NCBI GenBank assembly: GCA_003647385.1
Contig: QMMT01000010.1
Location: 1-15,031 of the forward strand
Source: Deltaproteobacteria bacterium
GTDB taxonomy: Bacteria > Desulfobacterota > Desulfobacteria > Desulfobacterales > Desulfobacteraceae
Length of the DNA stretch: 15,031 nucleotides
Reading direction: 5' to 3'
The position numbers and the translations under genes were made by a program. Below the pieces are notes generated by a model, which did no database searches, was not told where the DNA came from, and saw nothing but the letters and a program-made list of their open reading frames with translations. Shown here piece by piece: positions 6,708-15,026 of this stretch (the stretch's first letter is position 1; each line of letters starts with the position of its first letter).

Positions 6708-8555
6708 TTATTTTTTGTCCTTCTTTTTTTGTTTTGCTTTAAGAACCTGACGCTGGGAAGCATTGAGCACACTTTTTCTAAGGCGTATGGAAAGTGGTGT
6801 GACTTCAACCATTTCGTCATCCCGGATAAAATGGATGGCCTTTTCAAGTGTCATCGTCCTTATTGGCGAACAGATAACACTTTCATCCTTGCCGGATGCC
6901 CGCATGTTGGTCAGTTTTTTTTCTTTACAGGCATTGACGTCAATATCCTGATGCCGGTTATGTTCTCCGACAATCATGCCCTCATATACCGGCGTGCCGG
7001 GTTTAATAAGCATCTGTCCCCTGGGTTCAAGGTTAAACAAGGCATAGGGTACGGCCTTGCCCTGTCTGTCTGAAACAATGGATCCGTTATATCGAACAGG
7101 AAAATCACCCCTGTAATCTTCATATCCTGAAAGGTATGAGTTCATAATCCCCGTTCCCCGGGTATCTGTCATAAACTCATCCCGATACCCGATCAGAGAT
7201 CTTGAAGGGATTGAAAATTCAATTCTTACCCTGCCTTTATTGTTATTCACAAGATTAATCATCTTGCCTTTTCGAATGGAAAGTTTTTCTGTGACAACCC
7301 CTAAAAAATCTTCACCGCAATCCACAAATAAATGCTCAATGGGCTCCATTTTTTTTCCATCTGTATATTTATAAATAACCCTGGGTCTTCCGACACAAAG
7401 TTCAAACCCTTCTCTTCTCATGGTTTCGATCAAAATGGCAAGCTGGAGCTCGCCTCTTCCCTTGACGGTGAAGCTTTCATCTGTCCTGCTGTCTTCCACT
7501 TCAATGGCGACATTCATTAAGGTTTCTTTAAGAAGGCGTTCCCTGATTTTCCTGGACTGAACGTGTTTTCCTTCACGACCGGCAAAGGGAGATGTGGAAA
7601 TAGAAAACTTCATGGAGACAGTGGGTTCATCCACCGTGATTCTTTCTAACGGTACAGGTTCGAGCTTGGTGCAGATAGTATCTCCGATTTTGACATCCTC
7701 AATACCGGACAAGACAATAATATCACCCACCTGGGCCTGTTCCACAGGCGAAAGTGCTATCCCTTTATAAGACTGAAGTTTGGATACCTTTAGCGGTAAA
7801 AGTTTATTGTTTTCGGTGATGCACACCAGATTTTCATTGGATTTGGCACTGCCGTTAAAAATTTTACCAATGGCAAGCCGCCCCAGATAATCAGAATATC
7901 CCAGATCAGACACCAGCATTTGAAAAGGAGCCTCTGGGTCATAGGTCGGAGCCGGCATTTCTTCCACGATAAGATCAAATAACACCGTTAAATTGTCGAC
8001 ATCATCATCCAATTCCTTTTTAACGATCCCATCGCGGCCAATGGCATACAGGTAGGTGAAATCAAGCTGTTCTTCCGTTGCGTCAAGATCAATAAAAAGA
8101 TCATATACCATATCCAGGACTTCGTCGGGTCGGGCATCTTTACGGTCAATCTTATTGATAATCACCATGACAGGAAGATTGGATTCAAAGGTTTTTTTAA
8201 GGACAAACCGGGTCTGAGGCAAAGGGCCTTCAGATGCATCAACAAGGAGAATCGCACTGTCAGCCATGGAAAGCGCTCTTTCTACTTCACCGCCAAAATC
8301 CGCATGCCCCGGGGTATCAATTATATTAATTTTAATATCCTGCCAGGTCACAGAACAGTTTTTAGCTGAAATGGTGATACCGCGTTCCCTTTCAAGGTCC
8401 ATGCTGTCCATGAGGCGTTCATCCACCTCCTGGCCTTCCCTGAAAAGGCCGCTCTGCCTGAACATCGCATCAACAAGGGTGGTTTTGCCATGATCAACAT
8501 GAGCAATGATGGCAACGTTTCGTAACTTGTCATTAACTTCTGAATTCTTTTTCAT
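6708..8555 (-). CDS. typA: Ribosome-associated translational GTPase TypA/BipA
   Basis: 615 residues, close to the usual 605-615. The GTPase domain is complete: G1 AHVDHGKT (18-25), the switch I region RERGITI with its Thr, G3 DTPGH (80-84) followed by ADFGGEVERAL, and G4 NKID (134-137). Downstream come the EF-G-like beta-barrel and domain III/V features and the TypA-specific C-terminal part (FSIPSRSLIGYRDEF, GTGIMN, LFNLEPRGQM, GMIVGEHNR, VCSPI-type and MRAS-type stretches). The protein ends in a lysine-rich tail. TypA binds the 70S ribosome and assists ribosome assembly and translation under stress or cold. The ATG at 8555 is preceded by CAGGAG at a good distance. It is separated from the outer-membrane protein gene upstream by 79 AT-rich bases with no clear hairpin terminator and only weak promoter-like sequence, so it may be partly co-transcribed with that operon. 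Confidence 0.97.
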   Translation of the reverse strand: MKKNSEVNDKLRNVAIIAHVDHGKTTLVDAMFRQSGLFREGQEVDERLMDSMDLERERGITISAKNCSVTWQDIKINIIDTPGHADFGGEVERALSMADSAILLVDASEGPLPQTRFVLKKTFESNLPVMVIINKIDRKDARPDEVLDMVYDLFIDLDATEEQLDFTYLYAIGRDGIVKKELDDDVDNLTVLFDLIVEEMPAPTYDPEAPFQMLVSDLGYSDYLGRLAIGKIFNGSAKSNENLVCITENNKLLPLKVSKLQSYKGIALSPVEQAQVGDIIVLSGIEDVKIGDTICTKLEPVPLERITVDEPTVSMKFSISTSPFAGREGKHVQSRKIRERLLKETLMNVAIEVEDSRTDESFTVKGRGELQLAILIETMRREGFELCVGRPRVIYKYTDGKKMEPIEHLFVDCGEDFLGVVTEKLSIRKGKMINLVNNNKGRVRIEFSIPSRSLIGYRDEFMTDTRGTGIMNSYLSGYEDYRGDFPVRYNGSIVSDRQGKAVPYALFNLEPRGQMLIKPGTPVYEGMIVGEHNRHQDIDVNACKEKKLTNMRASGKDESVICSPIRTMTLEKAIHFIRDDEMVEVTPLSIRLRKSVLNASQRQVLKAKQKKKDKK

Positions 8556-8634
8556 GATTCTCCTGTTTATATCCTGTCTTTATCTACAGGCTAAGAAAAA
8601 TAACCATAAAATCAAAAAAGGCAACAATCAATAT

Positions 8635-9975
8635 TTAAAAATAGCAGGCAAACAACACATAGGCGTTTGGGGCGGCATTGGTATAATAATTTGTGTCTGG
8701 AATCAAAAAGCCGCCGTACTCACTTTCTTTTTTGCCATAAAAAATATTGGCTCCGAATTGGAGATTTGAATTTTGTGTCATGCTTAAAATTGCCCAGGGC
8801 TGAATGATACCGGAAGGGTCTTTGATATTATTGATGATACTTAAATAAATATTAAACAAAGGATGGAGTTCCACCTGAATCTGACCGCTTAAATAATTTT
8901 TTCCAAGGGCAAATAATTCCCCTCTGCCAATTCTTTCCATAACTTGCGGGTTACGCATGGCATCAGTGTAGTCGTTTTCCCCAAGCCCGTTATGATAATA
9001 TTCAATAAGGCCGTACATATTTTTTTTAAGCCACTCCCAGGAATAATCAATATTTGCCACAAATTCAAAATATCCTTTCTCATCTTTTGCCTCTTTCAGG
9101 GTTGACCAGACAAGATCGGTCCGCCATGCCGCATCTCCAATATAACCCGCACCTCCCAGGCCAAAAACGATTTCATTATAATGAACAGCTCCCATTACAT
9201 CTATTTCCATATCCCCGGCAAAAAAATGAGATTTTCCTGCAATAGAAGAACTTTTAAAATCAACTTCTCCGGTTGCAGCATCTCTTCTGGGAACATAAAG
9301 CAGATTGAATTCTCCTGAAAGTTCGGTATTAAACCGTACAGAAACAAGGTCATCCCCTATCTTGTAATCACGGATTGTATCAGAAGGCGAAAAAGGATTG
9401 AAAAGATCCATAGGATTGAAGATAAGACCATTTCCCCATGTGACAGCCTGTCTTCCAATAATTATATCCCCCCAGGACGGTTTTATTGAAAAAAACAAAC
9501 GGTCAAGCCGGTTCCATAAAATGTAATCCTCTGTTTCTTTAACAGTTTTTGTTAAATCTAAAAGGCGCCTTTCATCCATATTCGAAGGGTCCGGTACCTG
9601 GCCGCCCGGAAGCGACGGGGAATATCTTTGGAGATCATACCGTTTTTTATAGGTATCCCCCCATTTGAGAAAGGCCTCATAATGGGCTTCAAAATAAATT
9701 TTCTCAGATAAAATAAGCTTATCCGTCAACCTGACATTGGCAAGACCGTCCATGCCGGTATCGGTTCCCACCGGTTCATAATAAGACCCGCTGTCATATC
9801 CGGTTACACCCCCCTCAAGCCTTAAATGTCCCCCGAACCGGTTGTCAACATTTTCATACCAGGCCTTATTCTCATACAAAACCGGATCTTGTCCTGCCCT
9901 GAGGTTTTGAACAAATAATAGCAATACAAAAAAGAATATGAACCGACAGATGTGATTCTTACCTGGTTTCATCAT
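8635..9975 (-). CDS. Predicted outer-membrane beta-barrel protein of the ABC export operon (DUF1302-like)
   Basis: 446 residues. A signal peptide is clear: basic start, hydrophobic core about 12-22, likely cleavage after LRA at residue 27. The rest has the alternating, Tyr/Trp/Gly-rich pattern of a beta-barrel and ends in aromatic Phe (VLFACYF), as outer-membrane proteins recognised by BamA do. The segment GRQAVTWGNGLIFNPMDLFNPFSP (from about 174) resembles the GRQ-x-V-x-WG region of DUF1302-type outer-membrane proteins; I cannot name the exact family. The start overlaps the end of the ABC ATPase gene by 17 bases, so it is translationally coupled and last in the operon. An alternative start is Met2. 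Its place beside a LolA-like periplasmic protein and an FtsX-type ABC transporter suggests it is the outer-membrane receiver or exit channel of that system (inference). Confidence 0.78.
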   Translation of the reverse strand: MMKPGKNHICRFIFFFVLLLFVQNLRAGQDPVLYENKAWYENVDNRFGGHLRLEGGVTGYDSGSYYEPVGTDTGMDGLANVRLTDKLILSEKIYFEAHYEAFLKWGDTYKKRYDLQRYSPSLPGGQVPDPSNMDERRLLDLTKTVKETEDYILWNRLDRLFFSIKPSWGDIIIGRQAVTWGNGLIFNPMDLFNPFSPSDTIRDYKIGDDLVSVRFNTELSGEFNLLYVPRRDAATGEVDFKSSSIAGKSHFFAGDMEIDVMGAVHYNEIVFGLGGAGYIGDAAWRTDLVWSTLKEAKDEKGYFEFVANIDYSWEWLKKNMYGLIEYYHNGLGENDYTDAMRNPQVMERIGRGELFALGKNYLSGQIQVELHPLFNIYLSIINNIKDPSGIIQPWAILSMTQNSNLQFGANIFYGKKESEYGGFLIPDTNYYTNAAPNAYVLFACYF

Positions 9976-10642
9976 TTACAATGAGCCCGTCTTTAATCGT
10001 GACAAGGCGCCTGGCATACTCCATGACCATGCTGTCATGGGTTGAAAAAATAAACGTAACGTTTTTTTCTTTGTTCATTTTCTCCATCATTAAAACAAGG
10101 CCTTCTCCTGTTTTTGAATCAAGATTGGCCGTGGGTTCGTCTGCAAGAACAATAGCAGGGCCTGAAACAATGGCCCGGGCAACGGCAACCCTTTGCTGCT
10201 GGCCGCCTGAAAGTTCAGCAGGCCGCCTGTCATATTTTCCTTCAAGGCCCACATCATCCAGTATGGCTGTTGCCCTGTCATGTCTTTCAGTTTTAGGCAC
10301 GCCCTGCAGCAGCATAACATACTCAACATTTTCAATGGCTGACAAAACAGGAATAAGATTAAACGCCTGAAAAACAAATCCAATTTTATGCAGTCTCAAA
10401 GAAGCAAGATCTGCCTGGTTCATTTTTGCAAATTCATTGTTGGCAACGATGACACTTCCTGAATCGGGCAGGTCAAGTCCGCCTATAATATTGAGCAGTG
10501 TAGTTTTGCCTGACCCTGACGGACCTGCAAGGGCAACAAACTCTGCTTTATCTACCATAAGATCAACACCGCGAAGGGCATCAACTTTTACTTTTCCCTG
10601 CACATATGTTTTCTTGATATTTTTTGCTTTGACAATTGCCAT
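9959..10642 (-). CDS. ABC transporter ATP-binding protein (LolD/MacB class)
   Basis: 227 residues, the standard size for LolD/MacB-type ATPases. Motifs: Walker A GPSGSGKT (40-47), Q-loop Gln92 in VFQAFNLIPVLSAIENV (a phrase typical of this class), signature LSGGQQQR (144-151), Walker B IVLADE with catalytic Glu169, D-loop NLD and switch His202 in STHD. It should be fully active and drive the two FtsX-type permeases encoded just upstream. ATPases of this class power mechanotransmission across the membrane rather than classical substrate passage, as in LolCDE lipoprotein release and MacB efflux. The ATG at 10642 has GGAG about ten bases upstream. The gene follows the second permease by 27 bases and overlaps the outer-membrane protein gene by 17. 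Confidence 0.95.
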   Translation of the reverse strand: MAIVKAKNIKKTYVQGKVKVDALRGVDLMVDKAEFVALAGPSGSGKTTLLNIIGGLDLPDSGSVIVANNEFAKMNQADLASLRLHKIGFVFQAFNLIPVLSAIENVEYVMLLQGVPKTERHDRATAILDDVGLEGKYDRRPAELSGGQQQRVAVARAIVSGPAIVLADEPTANLDSKTGEGLVLMMEKMNKEKNVTFIFSTHDSMVMEYARRLVTIKDGLIVNDETR

Positions 10643-10669
10643 ATCATGTCTCCGTGTGAATTGATCTTA

Positions 10670-11905
10670 CTAATATTTCCTCATCGCCTGGATCGGGGTA
10701 AACCTGGCAGCTTTAAAAGCGGGATACAAGCTGACCAGAAGACCTAAAATAAGCACCACAAGCCCTGCCACAGCTATATCCTGAACCCAGATTTCCGGAT
10801 ACAGTTTTCTCGGGATTCCCCACATTTCCACACCTGCTGCCAGGACTGACAGATCAATACCATTCTTTGCAATGGCGGCAACACTCAAAAAACCCAGTAT
10901 ATTTCCTGTCAATATCCCCAAAACCAAAAGAAAAAACGTCTCTGTCACAACCCCTTTAATGATCTGGAAAGGTCTCATGCCAAGGGCTTTCATCAAACCA
11001 AACTCTCTCATTCTTTCAAAAATGGCCATGAGCGTCGTGTTGACAATGCCAAATCCCATTGCAACAAACACAACAAAATACCAGATGTAAAGAAAAAAAC
11101 CCGACATCTCAAGGTATGCCTTCATCATGGGCAACAGCTGCTGCCATGTTTCAACACGGTAGGTATCATCTGCAATAGCGGCTGTTAATCTCTTTGCCGC
11201 CAGTGCTTCTTCTTTGCCGCTAATATCAAGTTCCGGCAGCAGGATGGAAACTTCTGAAATTGATTTCCTCATTTTAAGCATCCCCATGGCCTGTGATAAG
11301 GGGACAAAAACGAATTGCTTTTCAACACTTTCTGATTCTGCACTGAAAATCCCGACAATCCTGAATGCTCTTGAAACAATCTCTTTTTGAGTGTCCTGGG
11401 ACATAAGAATCAGTTTATTACCAATTTTTGTATTAAATTTCTTAAGAAACGCCCTTCCCACAACAATCTTATTTTTATCCTCTGATGTAAGATAGCGTCC
11501 TGATATCATAGCCTTGCCAACAAAGGATATGTATGCTTCCTTTTCAGGTTCAATCCCCACAAGGGTCACCCCTCCCGAGTGCCTGGCATTGGAAGCAATC
11601 GCATTTACCCTGACTCTTTTTGCCCAGAGAGCACCTTGCCCAAGAGTAGTATTTAAAGCTTTGTCAAGTTTATCCGTATCTTCCATGGAATTTTCAACAA
11701 CCGGGTCATTGCGATAACCTTTGTGATGAATTTGAATACTCCCGGTAAGGGTGGATATAGAGTTTCTTACCATCTCGGTTTCCATTCCCCGCATAAGCGC
11801 TCCTAAAAAAATCATGCTCCAGACACCAATGATGACTGCCAACAGGATCACAATGGTTCTTCTCGGGTTCCTCCAGATATTTCGCCACGCTAAAACTGCA
11901 TACAT
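10670..11905 (-). CDS. FtsX/MacB-type ABC transporter permease, second of two
   Basis: 411 residues with the four-helix FtsX/LolE topology: the N-terminal LAWRNIWRNPRRT motif, TM1 (about 17-39), a large periplasmic domain of the MacB core type (40-265), TM2 (269-295), TM3 (322-346) and TM4 (375-397), then PAFKAARFTPIQAMRKY at the cytoplasmic end. The ERMREFGLMKALGM stretch after TM2 is the expected coupling region for the ATPase. It is a paralogue of the next permease upstream, sharing the N-terminal motif and a GIP-x-x-LYP motif in the last periplasmic loop (GIPRKLYP here). The ribosome site AAAGGA overlaps the TAA stop of the upstream permease, seven bases from this start, so the two are made together and probably form a heterodimer like LolC-LolE. 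Substrate unknown. Confidence 0.93.
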   Translation of the reverse strand: MYAVLAWRNIWRNPRRTIVILLAVIIGVWSMIFLGALMRGMETEMVRNSISTLTGSIQIHHKGYRNDPVVENSMEDTDKLDKALNTTLGQGALWAKRVRVNAIASNARHSGGVTLVGIEPEKEAYISFVGKAMISGRYLTSEDKNKIVVGRAFLKKFNTKIGNKLILMSQDTQKEIVSRAFRIVGIFSAESESVEKQFVFVPLSQAMGMLKMRKSISEVSILLPELDISGKEEALAAKRLTAAIADDTYRVETWQQLLPMMKAYLEMSGFFLYIWYFVVFVAMGFGIVNTTLMAIFERMREFGLMKALGMRPFQIIKGVVTETFFLLVLGILTGNILGFLSVAAIAKNGIDLSVLAAGVEMWGIPRKLYPEIWVQDIAVAGLVVLILGLLVSLYPAFKAARFTPIQAMRKY

Positions 11906-11912
11906 AATAGAG

Positions 11913-13151
11913 TTATCCTTTGGTCATGGCTTCAACCGGTTTAAGTTTTCTCAATTTTAAAACAGGAAAAACAGAAGATACAAAGGTAATCATAAAAACT
12001 ATCAAAGGCCCTGCTGATGCTGAAATCAGAGACAGCCTCGGATATAGCCTGTCGGGAATCCCATATTGTTTAAGGATGTCTTCGGTGCCGGCAATATAAA
12101 TCCCTTTGTTTTGAAAATAAAGTGTTACAAGGCTGCCGACAATGATTCCCAGAACAATTCCCACAGTAGTCATGCAAATAGATTCAAACATGACAAGCTT
12201 AGTCATTCGTAAAGGGCTTGTTCCGATAGCCATCATGACGCCGAACTCCCGGGTTCGCTCAAAAACAGCCATTAAAAATGTATTAAAAATGCTGAAGGCC
12301 ACAACAATGATAAGGATGATATACATGATGATGCCGGAGACAAGATCCATTTGAATCCCCTGGAGCAGCCCCGGCATAATTTCCATCCAGTCCGGTACTG
12401 CAAGATATCCATCTTCTCTGGCATTGGCAAAACAGGCTTTGATTTCCTGTTTTACCCTGGCAACGTCACCAAGGGAGTCTGCTGTTATAATTGTTTCATG
12501 AACACTTTTCCCCATTGAAAAGGTTTCCTGGAATCCTTTAAGCCCCATCATGATAACATTTCGGTCAAACTCATCAATGCCTGAGTCAAAAATGCCTTTT
12601 ATGGTAAGCACGGCTGCTGCAATTGAACCGTCACGCCCCTGTCCCAATATGATAAGCTCATCATTGATATCCACTTTTAAATTATTTGAAAGATGTTCTC
12701 CTATAAGGGCTGTATACTCATCATCCTTTTTGAGGTAGTTTCCTTTGCGAATAAGGGATTTTATGGTTGAAACCCGGGCTTCCTTTATGGGATCTATCCC
12801 AATTACAACAACACCGTAAGTTCTTTTATTCGACGATACCAAAGAGAACCCGCTGGCCCTGAAGGTGTAAGCATCAATACCTTTTACCGTGTCAAGAACC
12901 TTTGCAACCTGGTCAGGATCTTTAATGACAAGGCGAATTTTTTTATCGTCAAGATACCCCTTTGCCTGGACCTGCAAATGGCCGGTACTGATTTTAACAG
13001 ACGTATTGATCATTGTTTCATAGCAGCCCAGCTGGAAAGAGAGCATAAATACAAGGATCATACTTGCAAAGGCAATGGCAGCAATGGTAAGAAGTGTCCG
13101 CCGGGGATTTCGCCATATATTGCGCCACGCCATTTTTAATTCTATAGACAT
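11913..13151 (-). CDS. FtsX/MacB-type ABC transporter permease, first of two
   Basis: 412 residues. It opens with the motif MAWRNIWRNPRRT and TM1 (about 19-40), followed by a periplasmic MacB-core-like domain (41-265), TM2 (271-295), the VFERTREFGVMMAIGTSP coupling stretch, TM3 (319-345), a periplasmic loop with GIPDRLYP, TM4 (373-395) and VLKLRKLKPVEAMTKG at the end. Topology and size match LolC/LolE-type permeases (COG4591). The N-terminal sequence is closer to the broad MacB/FtsX family than to true LolC/LolE, so lipoprotein release should not be assumed. The ribosome site AAAGGG overlaps the stop of the LolA-like gene (11-base gap), implying coupled translation. Likely pairs with the other permease and the ATPase to move a lipid or lipoprotein from the inner membrane (inference). 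Confidence 0.93.
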   Translation of the reverse strand: MSIELKMAWRNIWRNPRRTLLTIAAIAFASMILVFMLSFQLGCYETMINTSVKISTGHLQVQAKGYLDDKKIRLVIKDPDQVAKVLDTVKGIDAYTFRASGFSLVSSNKRTYGVVVIGIDPIKEARVSTIKSLIRKGNYLKKDDEYTALIGEHLSNNLKVDINDELIILGQGRDGSIAAAVLTIKGIFDSGIDEFDRNVIMMGLKGFQETFSMGKSVHETIITADSLGDVARVKQEIKACFANAREDGYLAVPDWMEIMPGLLQGIQMDLVSGIIMYIILIIVVAFSIFNTFLMAVFERTREFGVMMAIGTSPLRMTKLVMFESICMTTVGIVLGIIVGSLVTLYFQNKGIYIAGTEDILKQYGIPDRLYPRLSLISASAGPLIVFMITFVSSVFPVLKLRKLKPVEAMTKG

Positions 13152-13162
13152 GACATATCCCT

Positions 13163-13915
13163 TTACAGCCCTGAATTTTTAAGATTGGCCCGGGTAAAAA
13201 TAGTTTTTCTTAAACTTTTTATAAAATCAATCTTCTCATACACGAACTGGGTATATTCATCGATTGCATCTGATTTCTGCATTTTCCATTTCATGGGGAA
13301 AAGCTTATCGCTGGTCTTTCTAATATCCCATGCCGTCATTATCTTGACCGCTTTAAAATCTTCATCAAAAAATGCTTCACTTAAGAGGATATTATCCTCA
13401 CGTATGGAAAGTTTAATCATGCCCCAGATAACAGGGGCATCAGGTTTGGGCATTGATTTTATTAAATAAATATTTTTACCCTGATCAGCTTTTGTGCCCT
13501 CCAGGGTATGCACATAATCTTTGATTAGGCTGTCGCTCTTTGCAAGGTCGTTGTTGGAAAAGTCCGATCCCTGCCAGCCTTGAGACATCATGGAAGGAGG
13601 AAGTTTGATGACCCGGTTTACTTTTGGATTGTACATCCACATTCCATTACCGGTTTTAAGCGTACCGTTCCCTCGGTCCTTTGCAGGTTTAGTGATAACA
13701 AACAGCGAGTCGGATTCTCCCCGGGTCCAGGTCTTGATGGTCATACTGCGTTCCCAGTCAGAGCGATGAATGGTCATGATTGAAGTTGAAACAGATGCTT
13801 CACCCCGCCAGTAATCAAAGGCGTTCTTTACGATTGTTTCAGCATTCATCTGAGCTAAGACCTGTGAACTGACGGCAAAAAAAAGTATGACGACAATCAA
13901 CATGGTTCTTCTCAT
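13163..13915 (-). CDS. Periplasmic outer-membrane lipoprotein-sorting protein (LolA-like)
   Basis: 250 residues with a clean signal peptide (MRRTMLIVVILFFAVSSQVLA, cleavage after Ala21). The mature part begins MNAETIVKNAFDYWRG and continues with MTIHRSDWERSMTIKTWTRG, then KPAKDRGNGTLKTGNGMWMYNPKVNRVIKLPPSMMSQGWQGSDFSNNDL. That combination is characteristic of the family annotated as outer membrane lipoprotein-sorting protein, a relative of LolA with a half-open beta-barrel able to hold an acyl chain. It is first in the five-gene operon; GAGGA sits seven to eleven bases before the ATG. It probably carries a lipid-like substrate from the FtsX-type transporter to the outer-membrane protein encoded at the operon end (inference). 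It is not LolA itself, and its own cargo is unknown. Confidence 0.88.
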   Translation of the reverse strand: MRRTMLIVVILFFAVSSQVLAQMNAETIVKNAFDYWRGEASVSTSIMTIHRSDWERSMTIKTWTRGESDSLFVITKPAKDRGNGTLKTGNGMWMYNPKVNRVIKLPPSMMSQGWQGSDFSNNDLAKSDSLIKDYVHTLEGTKADQGKNIYLIKSMPKPDAPVIWGMIKLSIREDNILLSEAFFDEDFKAVKIMTAWDIRKTSDKLFPMKWKMQKSDAIDEYTQFVYEKIDFIKSLRKTIFTRANLKNSGL

Positions 13916-14024
13916 TTTGCTTCCTCAATTTAACCTATAATTAAATCTGCATATAAGAATGTCCGGCATATCAGGATCAATGTGCACTACTTTGACAATC
14001 AATCTTACCCATTTGCGATATCGA
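13916..14024 (-). promoter_or_regulatory. Intergenic spacer upstream of the envelope export operon, likely promoter-bearing
   Basis: 109 bases between the flavodiiron gene stop and the LolA-like start. No GC-rich hairpin with a T-run is visible, so no terminator can be assigned. On the minus strand TTGTCA and TTGATC are possible -35 elements, and TATATG and TATAGG possible -10 elements, but none pairs at 17 bases with good consensus. A strong GAGGA ribosome site ends the spacer. An 8-base CGATATCG palindrome lies next to the flavodiiron stop. A promoter here is plausible from position only. Confidence 0.3.
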
Positions 14025-15026
14025 TTACAAAAATCCCTGCTCTTTGTGTTTCATAGCAATAATTTTAGCCAGGTTTTCAAGTGCTTTAAGATCATCCTCT
14101 GATGGTAACCCTTTGGCAAGGACAGGTTCGATAACCTCTACTTTAAGATTAGGAATCATCCCAGCCAATATTTCCACCGTCTTACCTCCCCATCCATAGG
14201 AGCCGATAATGGATAAAAACTTGGCTTTAGGACGTAATGCGTTAGCCAGGTAGGCACCATAGACGACGTTGGGATGAGGACCTGCAAGAACTGTTGGGGT
14301 CCCGATAACTATTGTTCCGGCATCAACGAGAGCCATCGCCAGTTTGCCTATATCCGTAACGCCCAAATGGAACTGCTCGACACTGACACCCTTCTCCACA
14401 AGCGATGAAACAAAAAAATCGACCATCTTTTTTGTACTATTATGCATTGTAATATAAGGCAAAACCACCAAATTTTTTGACGGCCCTTCTATCCAGTCTT
14501 TATGAGCATTGAGGATAAAAGAAGGACGCGGATAAATAGACCCATGACTGGGGGCTATAATATCAATGTCGTATGATCTGATTTTTTTCAGGTTTTTCTT
14601 GATCATATTTTTAAATGGCATCATAATTTCAGCATAGTATCGTTTCGCTGCTTCGTAGACACGTGCTTCATCGGAAACATAGAGATCACTTGTTGCAATG
14701 TGAGAGCCAAAAAAATCACAGCTGAACAAGATTTTATCTTCTTTCAAATAGGCCATCATTGTTTCAGGCCAGTGCACCCATGGAGTATGTACGAATTCCA
14801 GCGTCTTGTCACCGAGAGATAGTGTTTCACCATCGCTGACAGTGATAAATTTATTCTCGGGTATCTGGAGTAGATCCATCAGCATCCCCTTTGCTTTCGG
14901 GCTGGTAATCAATTTTGCTTCCGGGTATCGGGAAAGTACCTGGGGAATACTGCCCGAATGGTCCTGTTCCGCATGCAGCGAAACGATGTAATCAAGTTTA
15001 GGTACATTATCAAGCTGTGCCAGCAG
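14025..15026 (-). CDS. FprA-family A-type flavodiiron protein, N-terminus missing; in-frame stop near window edge
   Basis: The open frame covers 333 codons of a protein normally near 400. The metallo-beta-lactamase part shows the di-iron ligands HAEQDH (14975-14958), His in HTPWVHWPE, Asp in FSCDFFGSH and His in APSHGSIYP, all present. The C-terminal flavodoxin part has the FMN phosphate loop TMHNST and a GSYGWGGKTVE loop. Flavodiiron proteins reduce oxygen to water, or NO to N2O, in the cytoplasm of anaerobes as protection against oxygen or nitrosative stress. The usual N-terminal 60 or so residues should lie to the right, but the frame meets TAA at 15029-15027, exactly where the family continues without a break into a LLAQLD helix. 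A TTG at 14912 could open a shorter frame but would lose the HxExDH ligands. Either a nonsense mutation (pseudogene) or an end-of-sequence error. Family identity is firm; intactness is not. Confidence 0.85.
   Translation of the reverse strand: MLAQLDNVPKLDYIVSLHAEQDHSGSIPQVLSRYPEAKLITSPKAKGMLMDLLQIPENKFITVSDGETLSLGDKTLEFVHTPWVHWPETMMAYLKEDKILFSCDFFGSHIATSDLYVSDEARVYEAAKRYYAEIMMPFKNMIKKNLKKIRSYDIDIIAPSHGSIYPRPSFILNAHKDWIEGPSKNLVVLPYITMHNSTKKMVDFFVSSLVEKGVSVEQFHLGVTDIGKLAMALVDAGTIVIGTPTVLAGPHPNVVYGAYLANALRPKAKFLSIIGSYGWGGKTVEILAGMIPNLKVEVIEPVLAKGLPSEDDLKALENLAKIIAMKHKEQGFL

Noticed and set aside
6651..7073. 140-codon plus-strand open frame
   Set aside because: It lies antisense to the conserved C-terminal part of typA, has no recognisable domain and contains low-complexity Phe/Leu runs from the AT-rich spacer.
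10670..13151. Repeated DNA such as CCAGATATTTCGCCACGC and CCATATATTGCGCCACGC
   Set aside because: These encode the shared WRNIWRN motif of the two paralogous permeases, not a mobile or CRISPR repeat.
9959..13915. Housekeeping LolACDE assignment
   Set aside because: Permease starts match the general MacB/FtsX family and the LolA-like protein belongs to a different subfamily, so lol gene symbols are not justified.
14025..14912. Complete short flavodiiron gene starting at TTG 14912
   Set aside because: Homologous sequence, including the HxExDH iron ligands, continues upstream in the same frame, so 14912 is not the natural start.
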